This document shows positions 1 to 18,451 of a stretch of 64,000 nucleotides of DNA, in pieces; positions within the stretch are counted from its first letter, which is position 1; each line of letters begins with the position of its first letter. The DNA is from Pseudomonas fulva (lineage in GTDB: Bacteria; Pseudomonadota; Gammaproteobacteria; Pseudomonadales; Pseudomonadaceae). The translations under genes were made by a program, and so were the position numbers. The stretch covers positions 93,251 to 157,250 of the forward strand of contig NZ_JADNYP010000013.1 in assembly GCF_015680705.1 (NCBI RefSeq), written 5' to 3'. Under the pieces are notes generated by a model. That model did no database searches and was not told where the DNA came from. It worked only from the letters and a program-made list of their open reading frames with translations.

Positions 1-3345
<3,345 letters not shown>

Positions 3346-3355
3346 AGGAACGGCC

Positions 3356-3928
3356 ATGCGTACCCTGCGAAACCTGATCCCGCTGTTGGCGTTGTACATG
3401 CCTGCCGCCCTCGCCGAGGGCCTGTACAAGGTAGAAATGATCCTGCTGCGCCAGAATAGCGTGCCAGCCGTCACCACCCGCATCGCTGCGGAAAACTGGA
3501 GTGATGGTGCACGGCGCCTGGCCGAGGCTGACCTGCTGCCGACCACGCTCGACGACCAGGCCGAGCGCCTGCGGGCCGCTTCCGACTACACCGTGCTGCT
3601 GCACCAGGCCTGGCAGCAGCCAGCCGGCAGCGAACCGGTCGCCGTCGCCCTGGTCGCTGGCGAGCAACAGTTCGGCCGCTTCCCGATCGAAGGCACCCTA
3701 GCCCTGTCCAGACAGCGATTCATCGCCGTGCAGGCCAGTTTTCGCGTCAACCAGCTCGACGGCAATGGCGGCGTGCTGCAAAGCGAGGCCTACCGTCAGC
3801 AAAACAGCACGATCAAGGCCAACCAGCTGACCTTCCTCGACGGCGGCCACCTGGCGCTGCTGCTCAAGATAGCCCCGGTCGGCACGCGTACGACGTCCAT
3901 GCCGTCGCCGGTCCTGCTGGAGCAATGA
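3356..3928 (+). CDS. CsiV family protein (periplasmic, predicted peptidoglycan-associated)
   Basis: A 190-residue protein with an N-terminal signal peptide (LIPLLALYMPAALA, cleavage near residue 20) followed by YKVEMILLRQ, a start typical of CsiV family proteins. CsiV was described in Shewanella as a small peptidoglycan-binding protein encoded beside mfd, and the gene here has the same position. It starts 10 nt after mfd behind a GGAAC ribosome-binding site, so it is probably cotranscribed with mfd. The next gene begins one base after its stop. The assignment rests on position, signal peptide and length; I see no catalytic motif. Confidence 0.7.
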   Translation: MRTLRNLIPLLALYMPAALAEGLYKVEMILLRQNSVPAVTTRIAAENWSDGARRLAEADLLPTTLDDQAERLRAASDYTVLLHQAWQQPAGSEPVAVALVAGEQQFGRFPIEGTLALSRQRFIAVQASFRVNQLDGNGGVLQSEAYRQQNSTIKANQLTFLDGGHLALLLKIAPVGTRTTSMPSPVLLEQ

Positions 3929-3929
3929 C

Positions 3930-7256
<3,327 letters not shown>

Positions 7257-7280
7257 GGGGCTCGTCTCGTTCGCGCGAGG

Positions 7281-7311
7281 ACTGACCTGGCCCGCATGGG
7301 ATCAGGTCAGT
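7281..7311. terminator. Hairpin between convergent helicase and hydrolase genes
   Basis: Inverted repeat ACTGACCTG (7281-7289) and CAGGTCAGT (7303-7311) with a 13-nt loop, placed between two convergent stop codons. There is no clear T-tract on either side, so it is only a candidate transcription end. Confidence 0.4.
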
Positions 7312-7326
7312 TCACGCCTCGGGGCG

Positions 7327-8052
7327 TCAGCCGGCGAACACCTCATCCAGCAGGTTGTACATCGAGCGGAATGCACGTTGCGAGGTGCGCCGGTCATACT
7401 GGGTCTTGCCCGGAACGTTGGCTGCCGGATCGGTGAACGAATGCACCGCGCCACCGTAGCTGAGCAGCTGCCAGTCGACCTTCGCAGCGCTCATCTCCTG
7501 CTCGAAGGCTGGCAGCTGCTCCTTCGGCACCAGCGGGTCGGCCGCACCATGCAGTACCAGCACCGATCCCTTGATCTTGCGTGCGTCGGTGGGGTCAGGC
7601 GTATCCAGGGTACCGTGGAAGGACACTGCTGCCTTGAGGTCGGCACCAGAGCGCGCCAGTTCCAGCGCACAGCAGCCACCGAAGCAGAAACCGAATGCGG
7701 CGACCTTGCCTGGCGCCAGCAATGCCTTCGACTGGCCTAGCAGCTGGGCCAAGGCCGCCTCCATGCGCTTGCGCAGTTCGGCACGATCGTTTTTCAACGG
7801 CATCATCGCCGCCCCGGCTTCGTCGGCATTGGCTGGACGCACCGATTTGCCGTAGAGGTCGGCGATCAGCACCACGTAGCCCTGGTCGGCCACTTCCCGG
7901 GCAATGCGCTCGGCGCCTTCGCCAATGCCCATCCAGTTCGGCGCCATGACCAGCGCGGGCCTGGGCTGCGCGCCTGGCGCATGCACCAGGCGACTTTCAT
8001 AAGCCTTGCCCGCAATGTGGTAATGCAACGACTCGACGATTACCTTGCTCAT
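7327..8052 (-). CDS. Dienelactone hydrolase family protein
   Basis: A 241-residue alpha/beta hydrolase of the dienelactone hydrolase family. It has the nucleophile elbow GFCFGGCCAL (Cys as nucleophile), an acid near VLHGAADPLVP and the catalytic His in GAVHSFTDP. Family members cleave dienelactones or other cyclic and small esters; the physiological substrate here is unknown because no aromatic-degradation genes lie nearby. The start at 8052 has a strong ribosome-binding site, GGGAGGAACTG. A longer in-frame extension would run through the htpG terminator and is rejected. It lies downstream of htpG on the same strand, separated by a strong terminator. Confidence 0.9.
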   Translation of the reverse strand: MSKVIVESLHYHIAGKAYESRLVHAPGAQPRPALVMAPNWMGIGEGAERIAREVADQGYVVLIADLYGKSVRPANADEAGAAMMPLKNDRAELRKRMEAALAQLLGQSKALLAPGKVAAFGFCFGGCCALELARSGADLKAAVSFHGTLDTPDPTDARKIKGSVLVLHGAADPLVPKEQLPAFEQEMSAAKVDWQLLSYGGAVHSFTDPAANVPGKTQYDRRTSQRAFRSMYNLLDEVFAG

Positions 8053-8072
8053 CAGTTCCTCCCGCAGACATG

Positions 8073-8117
8073 AAAAAGCCTGCCCGGGCGGCATGCTGCT
8101 CGCCGCCCGGGCAGGCT
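8073..8117 (-). terminator. Rho-independent terminator of htpG
   Basis: A perfect 16-bp GC-rich stem (8077-8092 with 8102-8117) with a 9-nt loop, followed on the minus strand by TTTTT. It begins 15 nt after the htpG stop codon and isolates htpG from the downstream hydrolase gene. Confidence 0.95.
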
Positions 8118-8131
8118 CCTGGTTCACTCAC

Positions 8132-10039
8132 TCAAGCAGACAGTTCGACCAGCAACTTGTTCAGGCGACGCACGTAGGCGGCCGGATCCTTCAGGCTGTC
8201 GCCAGCGGCCAGGGCAGCCTGATCGAAAAGGATATGCGACAGTTCGGCAAAACGGTCCTCGCTCTGCTCGTTGTCGAGCTTTTCGATCAGCGGATGAGTC
8301 GGGTTGAATTCGAAGATCGGCTTGGACTCGGGAACCTTCTGTCCACTGGCTTCCAGAATCTGCCGCATCTGCAGGCCAAGGTCCTGCTCGCCAATGGCCA
8401 GGATCGCCGGCGAGTCGGTCAGACGGTGCGAGACGCGCACTTCGGCCACGCTGTCACCCAACGCGGTCTTGAGGCGCTCGACCAGCCCTTCCTTGTCCTT
8501 GGCGATTTCTTCCTGAGCCTTCTTGTCTTCCTCGGAGTCCAGCTGACCCAGGTCCAGGTCACCACGGGCGATGTCGACGAACGACTTGCCTTCGAACTCG
8601 GTCAGGTAGCTCATCAGCCACTCGTCGATACGATCGGTCAGCAGCAGGACCTCGATGCCTTTCTTGCGGAAGACCTCCAGGTGCGGGCTGTTCTTGACCT
8701 GCGCGAAGGACTCGCCGGTGAGGTAGTAGATCTTGTCCTGGCCTTCCTTGGCACGCGCCAGGTAGTCGGCCAGGGCGACGGTCTGCTCGCCGCTGTCGTC
8801 CTGGGTCGAGGCAAAGCGCAACAGCCCGGCGATCTTTTCCTTGTTGGCGAAGTCTTCCGCCGGGCCTTCCTTGAGAACCTGGCCAAAATGCTTCCAGAAG
8901 CCCTTGTATTTCTCCGGGTCGTTCTTGGCCAGCTTCTCCAGCATGTCCAGCACGCGCTTGGTCAGTGCCGACTTCATCGAATCGATGATCGGATCCTTCT
9001 GCAGGATCTCGCGCGAGACGTTCAGCGACAGGTCGTTGGAGTCGACCACGCCCTTGATGAAACGCAGGTACAGCGGCAGGAAGGACTCGGCCTGGTCCAT
9101 GATGAAGACACGCTGAACGTACAGCTTCAGGCCACGTGGCGCTTCACGCTGGTAGAGGTCGAACGGTGCGCGAGCCGGCACGTAGAGCAGCGAGTTGTAC
9201 TCCAGCTTGCCCTCGACCTTGTTGTGGCTCCAGGCCAGCGGATTTTCGAAGTCGTGACCGATGTGCTTGTAGAACTCCTGGTATTCCTCGTCCTTGATTT
9301 CGGTACGCGGACGGGTCCACAGGGCACTGGCGCGGTTGACGGTTTCCCATTCCTGGGCCGGCTGCTCCTCGCCTTCGGCAGCTGCGGCCTGCTCCTTGGG
9401 CAGCTCGATCGGCAAGGCGATGTGATCGGAGTACTTCTTGATGACGTTGCGCAGGCGCCAGCCGTCGGCGAACTCTTCCTCGCCTTTCTTCAAGTGCAGC
9501 ACGATACGGGTGCCGCGCTCCGGCTTGTCGAGGTTGGCGATCTCGAACTCGCCCTCGCCTCTGGACGACCAATGCACGCCTTCGGCAGCCGGCAAGCCAG
9601 CGCGGCGGCTGTAGACATCGACCTTGTCGGCGACGATGAAGGCCGAATAGAAGCCCACGCCGAACTGGCCGATCAGGTGCGAGTCCTTCTTCTGGTCACC
9701 GGTGAGGTTCTTCATGAAGTCGGCGGTGCCGGACTTGGCGATGGTGCCCAGGTGCTTGATGATCTCTTCGCGGCTCATGCCGATGCCATTGTCATCGAGC
9801 GTGACGGTACCGGCCTGCTTGTCGAAGCTCACACGAATGCGCAGCTCGGTATCGCCTTCGAGCAGCTCAGGCTTGGCGAGCGCTTCGAAGCGCAGCTTGT
9901 CCGCAGCGTCGGAGGCGTTGGAAATCAGTTCACGCAGGAAGATTTCCTTGTTCGAGTACAAGGAATGGATCATGAGGTGCAGCAGCTGCTTTACCTCGGT
10001 CTGGAAGCCCAGGGTTTCTTTTTGAGTATCCACACTCAT
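8132..10039 (-). CDS. htpG: Molecular chaperone HtpG (Hsp90)
   Basis: A 635-residue cytosolic Hsp90 ATPase that remodels client proteins under heat stress. The N-terminal GHKL ATPase is clear: [14 protein letters not shown] near 30-45, [10 protein letters not shown] near 84 and [11 protein letters not shown] near 125. Middle and C-terminal domains fill the normal family length. The chosen start ([13 protein letters not shown]) matches other pseudomonad HtpG proteins and has a GGAG site; the longer frame upstream would cross the promoter. A heat-shock promoter lies about 80 bases upstream and a strong terminator follows. Confidence 0.98.
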   Translation of the reverse strand: MSVDTQKETLGFQTEVKQLLHLMIHSLYSNKEIFLRELISNASDAADKLRFEALAKPELLEGDTELRIRVSFDKQAGTVTLDDNGIGMSREEIIKHLGTIAKSGTADFMKNLTGDQKKDSHLIGQFGVGFYSAFIVADKVDVYSRRAGLPAAEGVHWSSRGEGEFEIANLDKPERGTRIVLHLKKGEEEFADGWRLRNVIKKYSDHIALPIELPKEQAAAAEGEEQPAQEWETVNRASALWTRPRTEIKDEEYQEFYKHIGHDFENPLAWSHNKVEGKLEYNSLLYVPARAPFDLYQREAPRGLKLYVQRVFIMDQAESFLPLYLRFIKGVVDSNDLSLNVSREILQKDPIIDSMKSALTKRVLDMLEKLAKNDPEKYKGFWKHFGQVLKEGPAEDFANKEKIAGLLRFASTQDDSGEQTVALADYLARAKEGQDKIYYLTGESFAQVKNSPHLEVFRKKGIEVLLLTDRIDEWLMSYLTEFEGKSFVDIARGDLDLGQLDSEEDKKAQEEIAKDKEGLVERLKTALGDSVAEVRVSHRLTDSPAILAIGEQDLGLQMRQILEASGQKVPESKPIFEFNPTHPLIEKLDNEQSEDRFAELSHILFDQAALAAGDSLKDPAAYVRRLNKLLVELSA

Positions 10040-10120
10040 GGTCTTCAAACTCCGATCAATGGCAGTTGGCGCCGCAAGCCCGGCCGTACCCTGGCCTGCT
10101 TCAGTGGCGGGATGACTTGC

Positions 10121-10148
10121 AGATGGGGGCAGGCGCTTGCTTTTCAAG
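10121..10148 (-). promoter_or_regulatory. RpoH (sigma32) heat-shock promoter of htpG
   Basis: Read on the minus strand: CTTGAAA (10148-10142), 13-nt spacer, CCCCATCT (10128-10121). This matches the sigma32 consensus CTTGAAA-N11-16-CCCCATnT at every defined position. The predicted transcription start is near 10113, giving a leader of about 74 nt before the htpG ATG. Confidence 0.93.
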
Positions 10149-10366
10149 TGCTTGCGCACACTACCGAGGTGGAAAAGCGCCAAGTGGCTGCCCGGCCTGC
10201 CGCGTTCGGCTACGCCCTGGCAGTCCGACTCGCGAGCCTGACCGGGCGCACCGTAGCCACGATGCATGCAGTGGGTGCATGGAACATCGACAGGCGCATA
10301 TCGAACGTTGCAAAACCGGGAAAAAGTTCAAGTGCAATTGGCAGTTGTCTATCTGCATCCGTTGTG

Positions 10367-10394
10367 GAACTAATTTCGCGAGCCTGAACTCGAA
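10367..10394 (+). promoter_or_regulatory. AlgU (sigmaE-like) promoter candidate for the small lipoprotein
   Basis: GAACTA (10367-10372), 17-nt spacer, TCGAA (10390-10394), about 35 nt before the start codon. This resembles the AlgU consensus GAACTT-N16-17-TCtgA, with one mismatch in the -35 and a variant -10. A similar element occurs at 56272-56299. Confidence 0.45.
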
Positions 10395-10429
10395 GGAACA
10401 ACTCACTTATTCCACAAGGAGAAACACCC

Positions 10430-10702
10430 ATGCGTAAACCTTTTGCTTTTGCTCTGATGCTGGCTGCTGCCATGGGCCTGGCTGCTTGCGATAAAGCGAG
10501 CGAAGACAAGGCGCAAGATGCACAGGAACACCGCGAACAAGCCCAGGAGAACATGAACGACGCGCAGGACAAGGTGAACGACGCCGCCGAGGAAAACGCC
10601 GAAGCCGCCAAGGATCAGGCCGAAGCCAACCGCGAGGCCGCCAAGGAAGCCGCTCCCAACAGCACCGCGCCGGTTACCGCTCCCGAGCCTGCTCGCCAGT
10701 AA
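10430..10702 (+). CDS. Small coiled-coil lipoprotein
   Basis: A 90-residue predicted lipoprotein. The signal peptide ends in the lipobox LAAC, with Cys20 as the lipidation site. The mature part is highly charged and rich in Ala, Glu, Asp and Gln (heptad-like stretches such as QEHREQAQENMNDAQDKV), and the tail is Pro/Ala rich, so it is probably an alpha-helical envelope protein. The start has a good AAGGAG site at 10416-10421. It is monocistronic: a strong terminator follows and an AlgU-like promoter precedes it. No function is known to me; a role in envelope or osmotic stress is inferred from the promoter only. Confidence 0.85.
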   Translation: MRKPFAFALMLAAAMGLAACDKASEDKAQDAQEHREQAQENMNDAQDKVNDAAEENAEAAKDQAEANREAAKEAAPNSTAPVTAPEPARQ

Positions 10703-10717
10703 CGTCACTGCGCGCTG

Positions 10718-10746
10718 GGAAAAACCCGACATCGTCGGGTTTTTTT
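10718..10746. terminator. Bidirectional Rho-independent terminator
   Basis: Stem AAAACCCGAC (10721-10730) with GTCGGGTTTT (10734-10743), loop ATC, T-run on the plus strand and A-run on the left. It serves the lipoprotein gene and probably also the convergent DUF599 gene. Confidence 0.92.
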
Positions 10747-10762
10747 ATGCCTGGATTACCAA

Positions 10763-11533
10763 CTAAACCGATTCAGTCGAAGACGGCGCAAGGGTCTTTG
10801 GTTGTTCCAGCACAGTATTGTCGGTCGGCGTATAGACCATTACGGCCAGTACATCCGAATGAAACTCACGGCGATAAAGAATCAGCACGACCGCCATGCT
10901 CATGAGCATGAACAGCCAGGGTGTGATGAACCAGCTCAACATGACCATGCCGAAATAATAGGAGCGCAGCCCGAAATTGAACTGGTTGGCCGCCATCGAC
11001 AGTACACGTGCCGCCCGCGCGGCGAACGCCTTGCGCTCCGGCTCGTTGACCTGCCGCTCGCCGATCATCGGCGCCGAGCCCACCAGGACAGCGGCGAAAT
11101 TGTACTGACGCATGCACCAGCTGAAGGTGAAGAACGCATAGACGAACACCGTGGCCAGGCACAGCAGCTTGATTTCCGACATGCCCTGTGTCGCGGGCTG
11201 GACCAGTGGCAGGTCCGCCAGCAGGGACAAGGCGCGGTCCGAGGCGCCGAGCACGGTGAGGATGCCGGCCAGGATGATCAAGGTGCTGGAAGCGAAGAAC
11301 GATGCATTGCGCTCGAGGTTACCGATGACGCTGGCATCGGCGATGCGGTTGTCACGCAGCAGCATGCGTCGCATCCAGTCTTCCCGGTACAGGTGCATCA
11401 CGCTGGCCAGGCACGCCGTGTCACGTGCCCTCCAGCTGGCATAGCGAGTGTATCCGGCCCAACAGATGACGAACCAGATGGCCGCCAGCAGATCGCTCAG
11501 GTTATGGTGCAGGTAATCCATGCGGTTTTCCAT
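10763..11533 (-). CDS. DUF599 family membrane protein
   Basis: A 256-residue integral membrane protein with at least four hydrophobic segments: near residues 13-28, 80-97, 123-140 and 196-220 (SYYFGMVMLSWFITPWLF). Sequence and layout match the DUF599 family common in proteobacteria; no biochemical function is established that I know of. The start could be Met1 (11533) or Met5 (11521). It is convergent with the small lipoprotein gene and upstream of nothing on its strand except brnQ's downstream terminator, so it is probably a single gene. Confidence 0.8.
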   Translation of the reverse strand: MENRMDYLHHNLSDLLAAIWFVICWAGYTRYASWRARDTACLASVMHLYREDWMRRMLLRDNRIADASVIGNLERNASFFASSTLIILAGILTVLGASDRALSLLADLPLVQPATQGMSEIKLLCLATVFVYAFFTFSWCMRQYNFAAVLVGSAPMIGERQVNEPERKAFAARAARVLSMAANQFNFGLRSYYFGMVMLSWFITPWLFMLMSMAVVLILYRREFHSDVLAVMVYTPTDNTVLEQPKTLAPSSTESV

Positions 11534-11601
11534 ACGTCAGCTATAGAACGATATAGACCGGCATTCGATGCAAGCGGCTCGCAAAAGACACGCACTGCCA
11601 C

Positions 11602-11632
11602 AAAAAACCCCGCGGCCAATGGCAGCGGGGTT
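11602..11632 (-). terminator. Rho-independent terminator of brnQ
   Basis: On the minus strand the stem AACCCCGC/GCGGGGTT (11632-11625 with 11613-11606), extended by GCC/GGC around an ATT loop, is followed by TTTT. It lies about 65 nt after the brnQ stop. Confidence 0.85.
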
Positions 11633-11697
11633 GGATCAGGACCAGGCGCCCGGGCCTCGTTGGCTTGTGGCCGGCACCGGGCAAGGGCCTGGAGCGG

Positions 11698-13011
11698 TCA
11701 GGCCAGCGCTTCGCGCGGCTTGCCCAGCATGCGGTCGAAGCCCACCGCGATCGCCAGCGCGATCACGCAAGGTACCAGCCATGCCAGACCCTGGTGGCTC
11801 AGCGGCAGGTGGGTCAGCACGTCCGGCAACGCCGTGGCCAGGCTACTGCCCTTGATCGCATCGACGATGCCGAACAGCAGCGAGACCAGCATGACCGGAC
11901 CCAGGATGCGCGCCGGAGAATTCCACAGATCATTGCAGAAGCTCAAGGCGACCAGGACGATGCACGGCGGGTAGATGGCTGTCAGGACCGGGACCGAGAA
12001 CATGATCAGCTTGGTCAGGCCCAGGTTCGACACCAGCAGCGAAAAGCCCGCCAGGATCACCACCAGGGCACGGTACGACAACGGCAGGATCTGACTGAAG
12101 TATTCGGCGCAGGCACAGGTCAGGCCGACTGCGGTGACCAGGCAGGCCAAGGCAATCAGCACGGCCAGGAAGCCGCTACCCAGCGAGCCGAAGGTGTGCT
12201 GGACATAGGCATGCAGCACGGCCGCGCCGTTGGCAGCTCCCGCGGCGATCTCATGGCTGCCGGAACCGAGGCGGAACAGGCTGACGTAGACCAGTGCAAG
12301 CCCCACGCCGGCGATCAGGCCAGCGATGATGGCATAACGGGTGATCAGCTTTGGCGACTCGACCCCGCGCGAACGAATGGCATTGACGATGACGATGCCG
12401 AACACCAGCGCACCAAGGGTATCCATGGTCAGGTAGCCATCGCTGAAGCCCTTGGAGAACGGCGCCGCGACGTAAGCCGATTGCGCCTCGCCGATTCCAC
12501 CGGCCGGGAGCATGAAGGCAGCGATGCCCAGCACGGCCAGCGCGACGATCTTCAACGGCGCCAGGAAACGGCCGACCGTATCGAGCAGCTTGCCTGGGTA
12601 CATGGACACGGCCAGTACCACGATGAAATAGACCAGGCTGTAGATGAACAGCGCCAGCGGGCTCTCGCCGGTAAGCGGAGCGACCCCGACCTCGAACGAT
12701 ACGGTCGCGGTACGGGGCGTGGCGAACAGCGGCCCGACCGAAAGATAGCACACGGCTGCCAGCAAGCCACCGAAGAACTTGCCGATCGGACTGCTCAAGG
12801 CATCCATGCCACCGCCGACCTTGGCCAGCGCGACCACGGTGATCACCGGCAGGCCCACCGCGGTCACCAGGAAGCCCAGCGCAGCCAGCCACACATTCGG
12901 CCCGGACTGCAGGCCAACGATGGGCGGAAAGATGATATTGCCCGCACCGACGAAGAGCGCGAACGTCATGAAGCCAAGCGCCAGGATATCCTGGCCTTTT
13001 AACACTTTCAT
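11698..13011 (-). CDS. brnQ: Branched-chain amino acid carrier (BraB/BrnQ, LIVCS family)
   Basis: A 437-residue inner membrane carrier that imports leucine, isoleucine and valine with a coupling cation. The start [20 protein letters not shown] and the motif [10 protein letters not shown] are diagnostic of the BrnQ/BraB family. About 12 hydrophobic segments follow and the length equals P. aeruginosa BraB, which also lies beside sucD. The start codon is fixed by conservation although the site in front (GGTACTTCCTT) is a poor Shine-Dalgarno. It is upstream-isolated by a ~420-bp non-coding region and ends at its own terminator. Confidence 0.95.
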   Translation of the reverse strand: MKVLKGQDILALGFMTFALFVGAGNIIFPPIVGLQSGPNVWLAALGFLVTAVGLPVITVVALAKVGGGMDALSSPIGKFFGGLLAAVCYLSVGPLFATPRTATVSFEVGVAPLTGESPLALFIYSLVYFIVVLAVSMYPGKLLDTVGRFLAPLKIVALAVLGIAAFMLPAGGIGEAQSAYVAAPFSKGFSDGYLTMDTLGALVFGIVIVNAIRSRGVESPKLITRYAIIAGLIAGVGLALVYVSLFRLGSGSHEIAAGAANGAAVLHAYVQHTFGSLGSGFLAVLIALACLVTAVGLTCACAEYFSQILPLSYRALVVILAGFSLLVSNLGLTKLIMFSVPVLTAIYPPCIVLVALSFCNDLWNSPARILGPVMLVSLLFGIVDAIKGSSLATALPDVLTHLPLSHQGLAWLVPCVIALAIAVGFDRMLGKPREALA

Positions 13012-13377
13012 TTAAGGAAGTACCACACTGCTGAAATCGGGGTTCAAGGAGGGGATTTCCCGTGGATGAAGGAAATGCTGCCCGGCTTGGTTGAGCCAGA
13101 CCCGTTTAGCGTGTCGTTCCCTTTTGGGGGACGGGCACAGAGTGAGCGCGTAGGTTACTCAATTTGCCGGACAAACGCACTGGCACAGTGACAGTTGTCC
13201 GATGTGCGTACCCTTTCGCCTCCATGCCGATGACAATGGCTGGCATTGTCTCAGGCCCAGCGAAAATGTCTGTCGGAAAATTCCTATCATGACGATAGGC
13301 ACAAGCGGCAAGCCGATGGTGCAGGCTGAAGCACAACCGTCAACCTGCACCAGCAGTTTTTTCTTGCAGCTTGCAGC
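13012..13377. other. Non-coding interval between brnQ and sucD
   Basis: About 370 bases without a credible gene. It must hold the brnQ promoter on the minus strand, but I cannot place it with confidence. Visible structures are inverted repeats ATTTCC/GGAAAT (13055-13076) close to brnQ, CCTATC/GATAGG (13283-13299), GGTGCAGG/CCTGCACC (13318-13351), and degenerate putida-type repeat arms (ACAAGCGGCAAGC at 13300-13312; CTTGCAGCTTGCAGCT at 13363-13378). Confidence 0.6.
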
Positions 13378-13405
13378 TCAAAAAAAGGCCACCCGTAGGT
13401 GGCCT
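13378..13405 (-). terminator. Rho-independent terminator of sucCD
   Basis: On the minus strand AGGCCACC (13405-13398), loop TACG, GGTGGCCT (13393-13386), then a T-run. It lies 27 nt after the sucD stop and closes the TCA cluster. Confidence 0.93.
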
Positions 13406-13431
13406 TGTACTGCGCGGGGGGTATTGCGAAG

Positions 13432-14315
13432 TTACTTCTTGATTTCCCAGCCAGTCAGCTCGGCCAGAGCCTTGCCGATGTCCGCCAGGGAACGGACGGT
13501 CTTCACGCCCGCGTCCTGCAGCGCGGCGAATTTCTCGTCCGCGGTGCCCTTGCCGCCGGAAATGATCGCGCCAGCATGACCCATGCGCTTGCCAGCCGGT
13601 GCGGTGACACCAGCGATGTAGGAAACCACGGGCTTGGTGACGTTGGCCTTGATGAAGGCGGCAGCTTCTTCCTCGGCCGAACCGCCGATTTCACCGATCA
13701 TCACGATCGCTTCGGTCTGCGGGTCTTCCTGGAACAGCTTGAGGATGTCGATGAAGTTGGAACCTGGGATCGGGTCGCCGCCGATACCTACGCAGGTCGA
13801 CTGGCCGAAGCCGGCGTCGGTGGTCTGCTTGACCGCTTCATAGGTCAGGGTGCCGGAACGGGAGACGATGCCGACCTTGCCTGGCAGGTGGATATGGCCT
13901 GGCATGATGCCGATCTTGCATTCGCCCGGGGTGATGACGCCTGGGCAGTTCGGGCCGATCAGAGTAACGCCCAGTTCGTCGCACTTGACCTTGGCATCGA
14001 GCATGTCCAGGGTAGGAATGCCTTCGGTGATGCAGACGATCAGCTTGATGCCACCGAAAGCCGCCTCGAGGATCGAGTCCTTGCAGAACGGAGCCGGTAC
14101 ATAGATGACCGAAGCCTCGGCGCCGGTAGCCTCGACCGCTTCCTTCACGGTGTTGAACACCGGCAGGCCCAGGTGAGTGGTGCCGCCCTTGCCCGGCGTC
14201 ACGCCACCAACCATCTTGGTGCCGTAGGCGATGGCCTGCTCGGAGTGGAAGGTACCTTGCGAGCCAGTGAAGCCCTGGCAGATGACCTTGGTGTCTTTAT
14301 TGATCAGGACGCTCA

Positions 14316-14316
<1 letters not shown>
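13432..14316 (-). CDS. sucD: Succinyl-CoA synthetase, ADP-forming, alpha subunit
   Basis: A 294-residue subunit that pairs with SucC to convert succinyl-CoA to succinate with substrate-level phosphorylation. The CoA-binding Rossmann part is seen ([15 protein letters not shown] near residue 14), as are [19 protein letters not shown] and the phosphohistidine loop [18 protein letters not shown] near 245. Length is normal. The start codon overlaps the sucC stop (TAATG), implying translational coupling; a terminator follows. Confidence 0.98.
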
Positions 14317-15482
<1,166 letters not shown>

Positions 15483-15556
15483 GCTTTTTACCGTCTTCGT
15501 TAGTACTGCGCTTCGGCGCTGCGCCATCAATGGCACCGCGCCACCTGTGACCGTTT

Positions 15557-15624
15557 GCCCCCGGACAGCGCCGGGGGCCCGATCCGACGAGCATTCCGCG
15601 GTGAGTCATGCACGCAAGACTCAC
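15557..15624 (-). other. Two hairpins between lpdG and sucC
   Basis: GCCCCCGG/CCGGGGGC (15557-15564 with 15571-15578) and GTGAGTC/GACTCAC (15601-15607 with 15618-15624). Neither is followed by a T-tract on the minus strand, so they look like mRNA-processing or partial-attenuation structures and not like strong terminators. Confidence 0.45.
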
Positions 15625-15653
15625 GACGGGCAACCCGCCGTGGTTTCTTATAG

Positions 15654-17179
<1,526 letters not shown>

Positions 17180-17185
17180 ATGCGA

Positions 17186-18412
17186 TTAGATGTCCAGCAG
17201 CAGGCGGGACGGATCTTCCAGCAGGTTCTTGATGGTCACCAGGAAGGTCACGGCCTCTTTGCCATCGATCAGGCGGTGGTCGTAGGACAGCGCCAGGTAC
17301 ATCATCGGACGGATGACCACCTGGCCGTTGACTGCCATCGGGCGCTGGATGATGTTGTGCATGCCCAGGATCGCGGCCTGCGGCGGGTTGACGATCGGGG
17401 TGGACATCATCGAACCGAATGTACCACCGTTGGTGATGGTGAAGGTACCACCGGTCATTTCCTCGATCGCCAGCTTGCCGTCGCGGGCCTTCTTGCCGAA
17501 GGTGGCGATGCCGTTCTCGATTTCCGCCAGGCTCATCTGCTCGGCATTGCGCAGAACCGGGACCACCAGGCCACGATCGCTGGATACCGCGACGCCAATG
17601 TCGGCATAGCCGTGGTAGACGATGTCGTTGCCGTCGATCGAGGCGTTGACCGCCGGGAAGCGCTTGAGCGCTTCGGTGGCCGCCTTGACGAAGAACGACA
17701 TGAAGCCCAGGCGCACGCCGTTGTGGGTCTTCTCGAACAGTTCCTTGTACTTCGAACGCAGCGCCATGACTTCGGTCATGTCGACTTCGTTGAAGGTGGT
17801 CAGCATGGCCATGCTCGACTGCGCCTCGACCAGGCGCTCGGCGATCTTGGCACGCAGGCGGGTCATCGGCACGCGCTTCTCGGTACGATCGCCACCGCTG
17901 GTGACCACAGGCGCCGCAGCGGCGGCGGCCGGTTTGGTGGCCGGGGCGGCAGCCGGGGCCGACTTCTTGTTGGCGATTGCCGCGACCACGTCTTCCTTGG
18001 TCACGCGACCGCCCTTGCCGGTGCCGGCGACCGAGCCCAGGTCGATGCCGTTCTCTTCGGCCAGCTTGCGTGCGGCGGGCGCCGCGATCGGATCATCCTC
18101 GCCGGCATCGGCGGCGGCCGGTGCGGCGGAAGGAGCGGCGGCCGGCGCAGCGGCCGGAGCGGCAGCTGCGGCGCCACCTTCAACGATCGAGCCCAGGACC
18201 TCGTCGGACAGGACGGTGTCGCCCTCGCCCTTGACGATGTCGCCCAGCACGCCATCGGCGGTGGCCAGGACTTCCAGGACAACCTTGTCGGTCTCGATGT
18301 CGACGATCAGCTCATCGCGCTTGACTGCTTCGCCAGGCTGCTTGTGCCAGGTGGCGACGGTGCCATCGGCGACCGATTCCGGGAAGGTTGGGGCTTTGAT
18401 CTCGATAGCCAT
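17186..18412 (-). CDS. sucB: Dihydrolipoyllysine succinyltransferase (E2 of 2-oxoglutarate dehydrogenase)
   Basis: A 408-residue E2 core. One lipoyl domain carries the lipoylated K43 (ETDKVVLEV). An Ala/Pro-rich linker follows (~85-115), then a peripheral subunit-binding domain ([16 protein letters not shown] near 112), a second linker, and the catalytic domain with H379 and D383 in [13 protein letters not shown]. One lipoyl domain and the acyltransferase signature make it SucB and not the pyruvate complex E2. It sits 39 nt after sucA. Confidence 0.98.
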   Translation of the reverse strand: MAIEIKAPTFPESVADGTVATWHKQPGEAVKRDELIVDIETDKVVLEVLATADGVLGDIVKGEGDTVLSDEVLGSIVEGGAAAAAPAAAPAAAPSAAPAAADAGEDDPIAAPAARKLAEENGIDLGSVAGTGKGGRVTKEDVVAAIANKKSAPAAAPATKPAAAAAAPVVTSGGDRTEKRVPMTRLRAKIAERLVEAQSSMAMLTTFNEVDMTEVMALRSKYKELFEKTHNGVRLGFMSFFVKAATEALKRFPAVNASIDGNDIVYHGYADIGVAVSSDRGLVVPVLRNAEQMSLAEIENGIATFGKKARDGKLAIEEMTGGTFTITNGGTFGSMMSTPIVNPPQAAILGMHNIIQRPMAVNGQVVIRPMMYLALSYDHRLIDGKEAVTFLVTIKNLLEDPSRLLLDI

Positions 18413-18451
18413 TATCAGGGTTTCCTTAAATACGGTTTCTTGTGCGAAGCG

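Noticed and set aside
10040..10267. N-terminal extension of htpG
   Set aside because: Would translate through the RpoH promoter and exceeds the normal HtpG length.
8045..10387. Long plus-strand frame antisense to htpG (780 codons)
   Set aside because: It is the mirror of a well-identified gene in a high-GC genome, lacks a ribosome-binding site and resembles no family.
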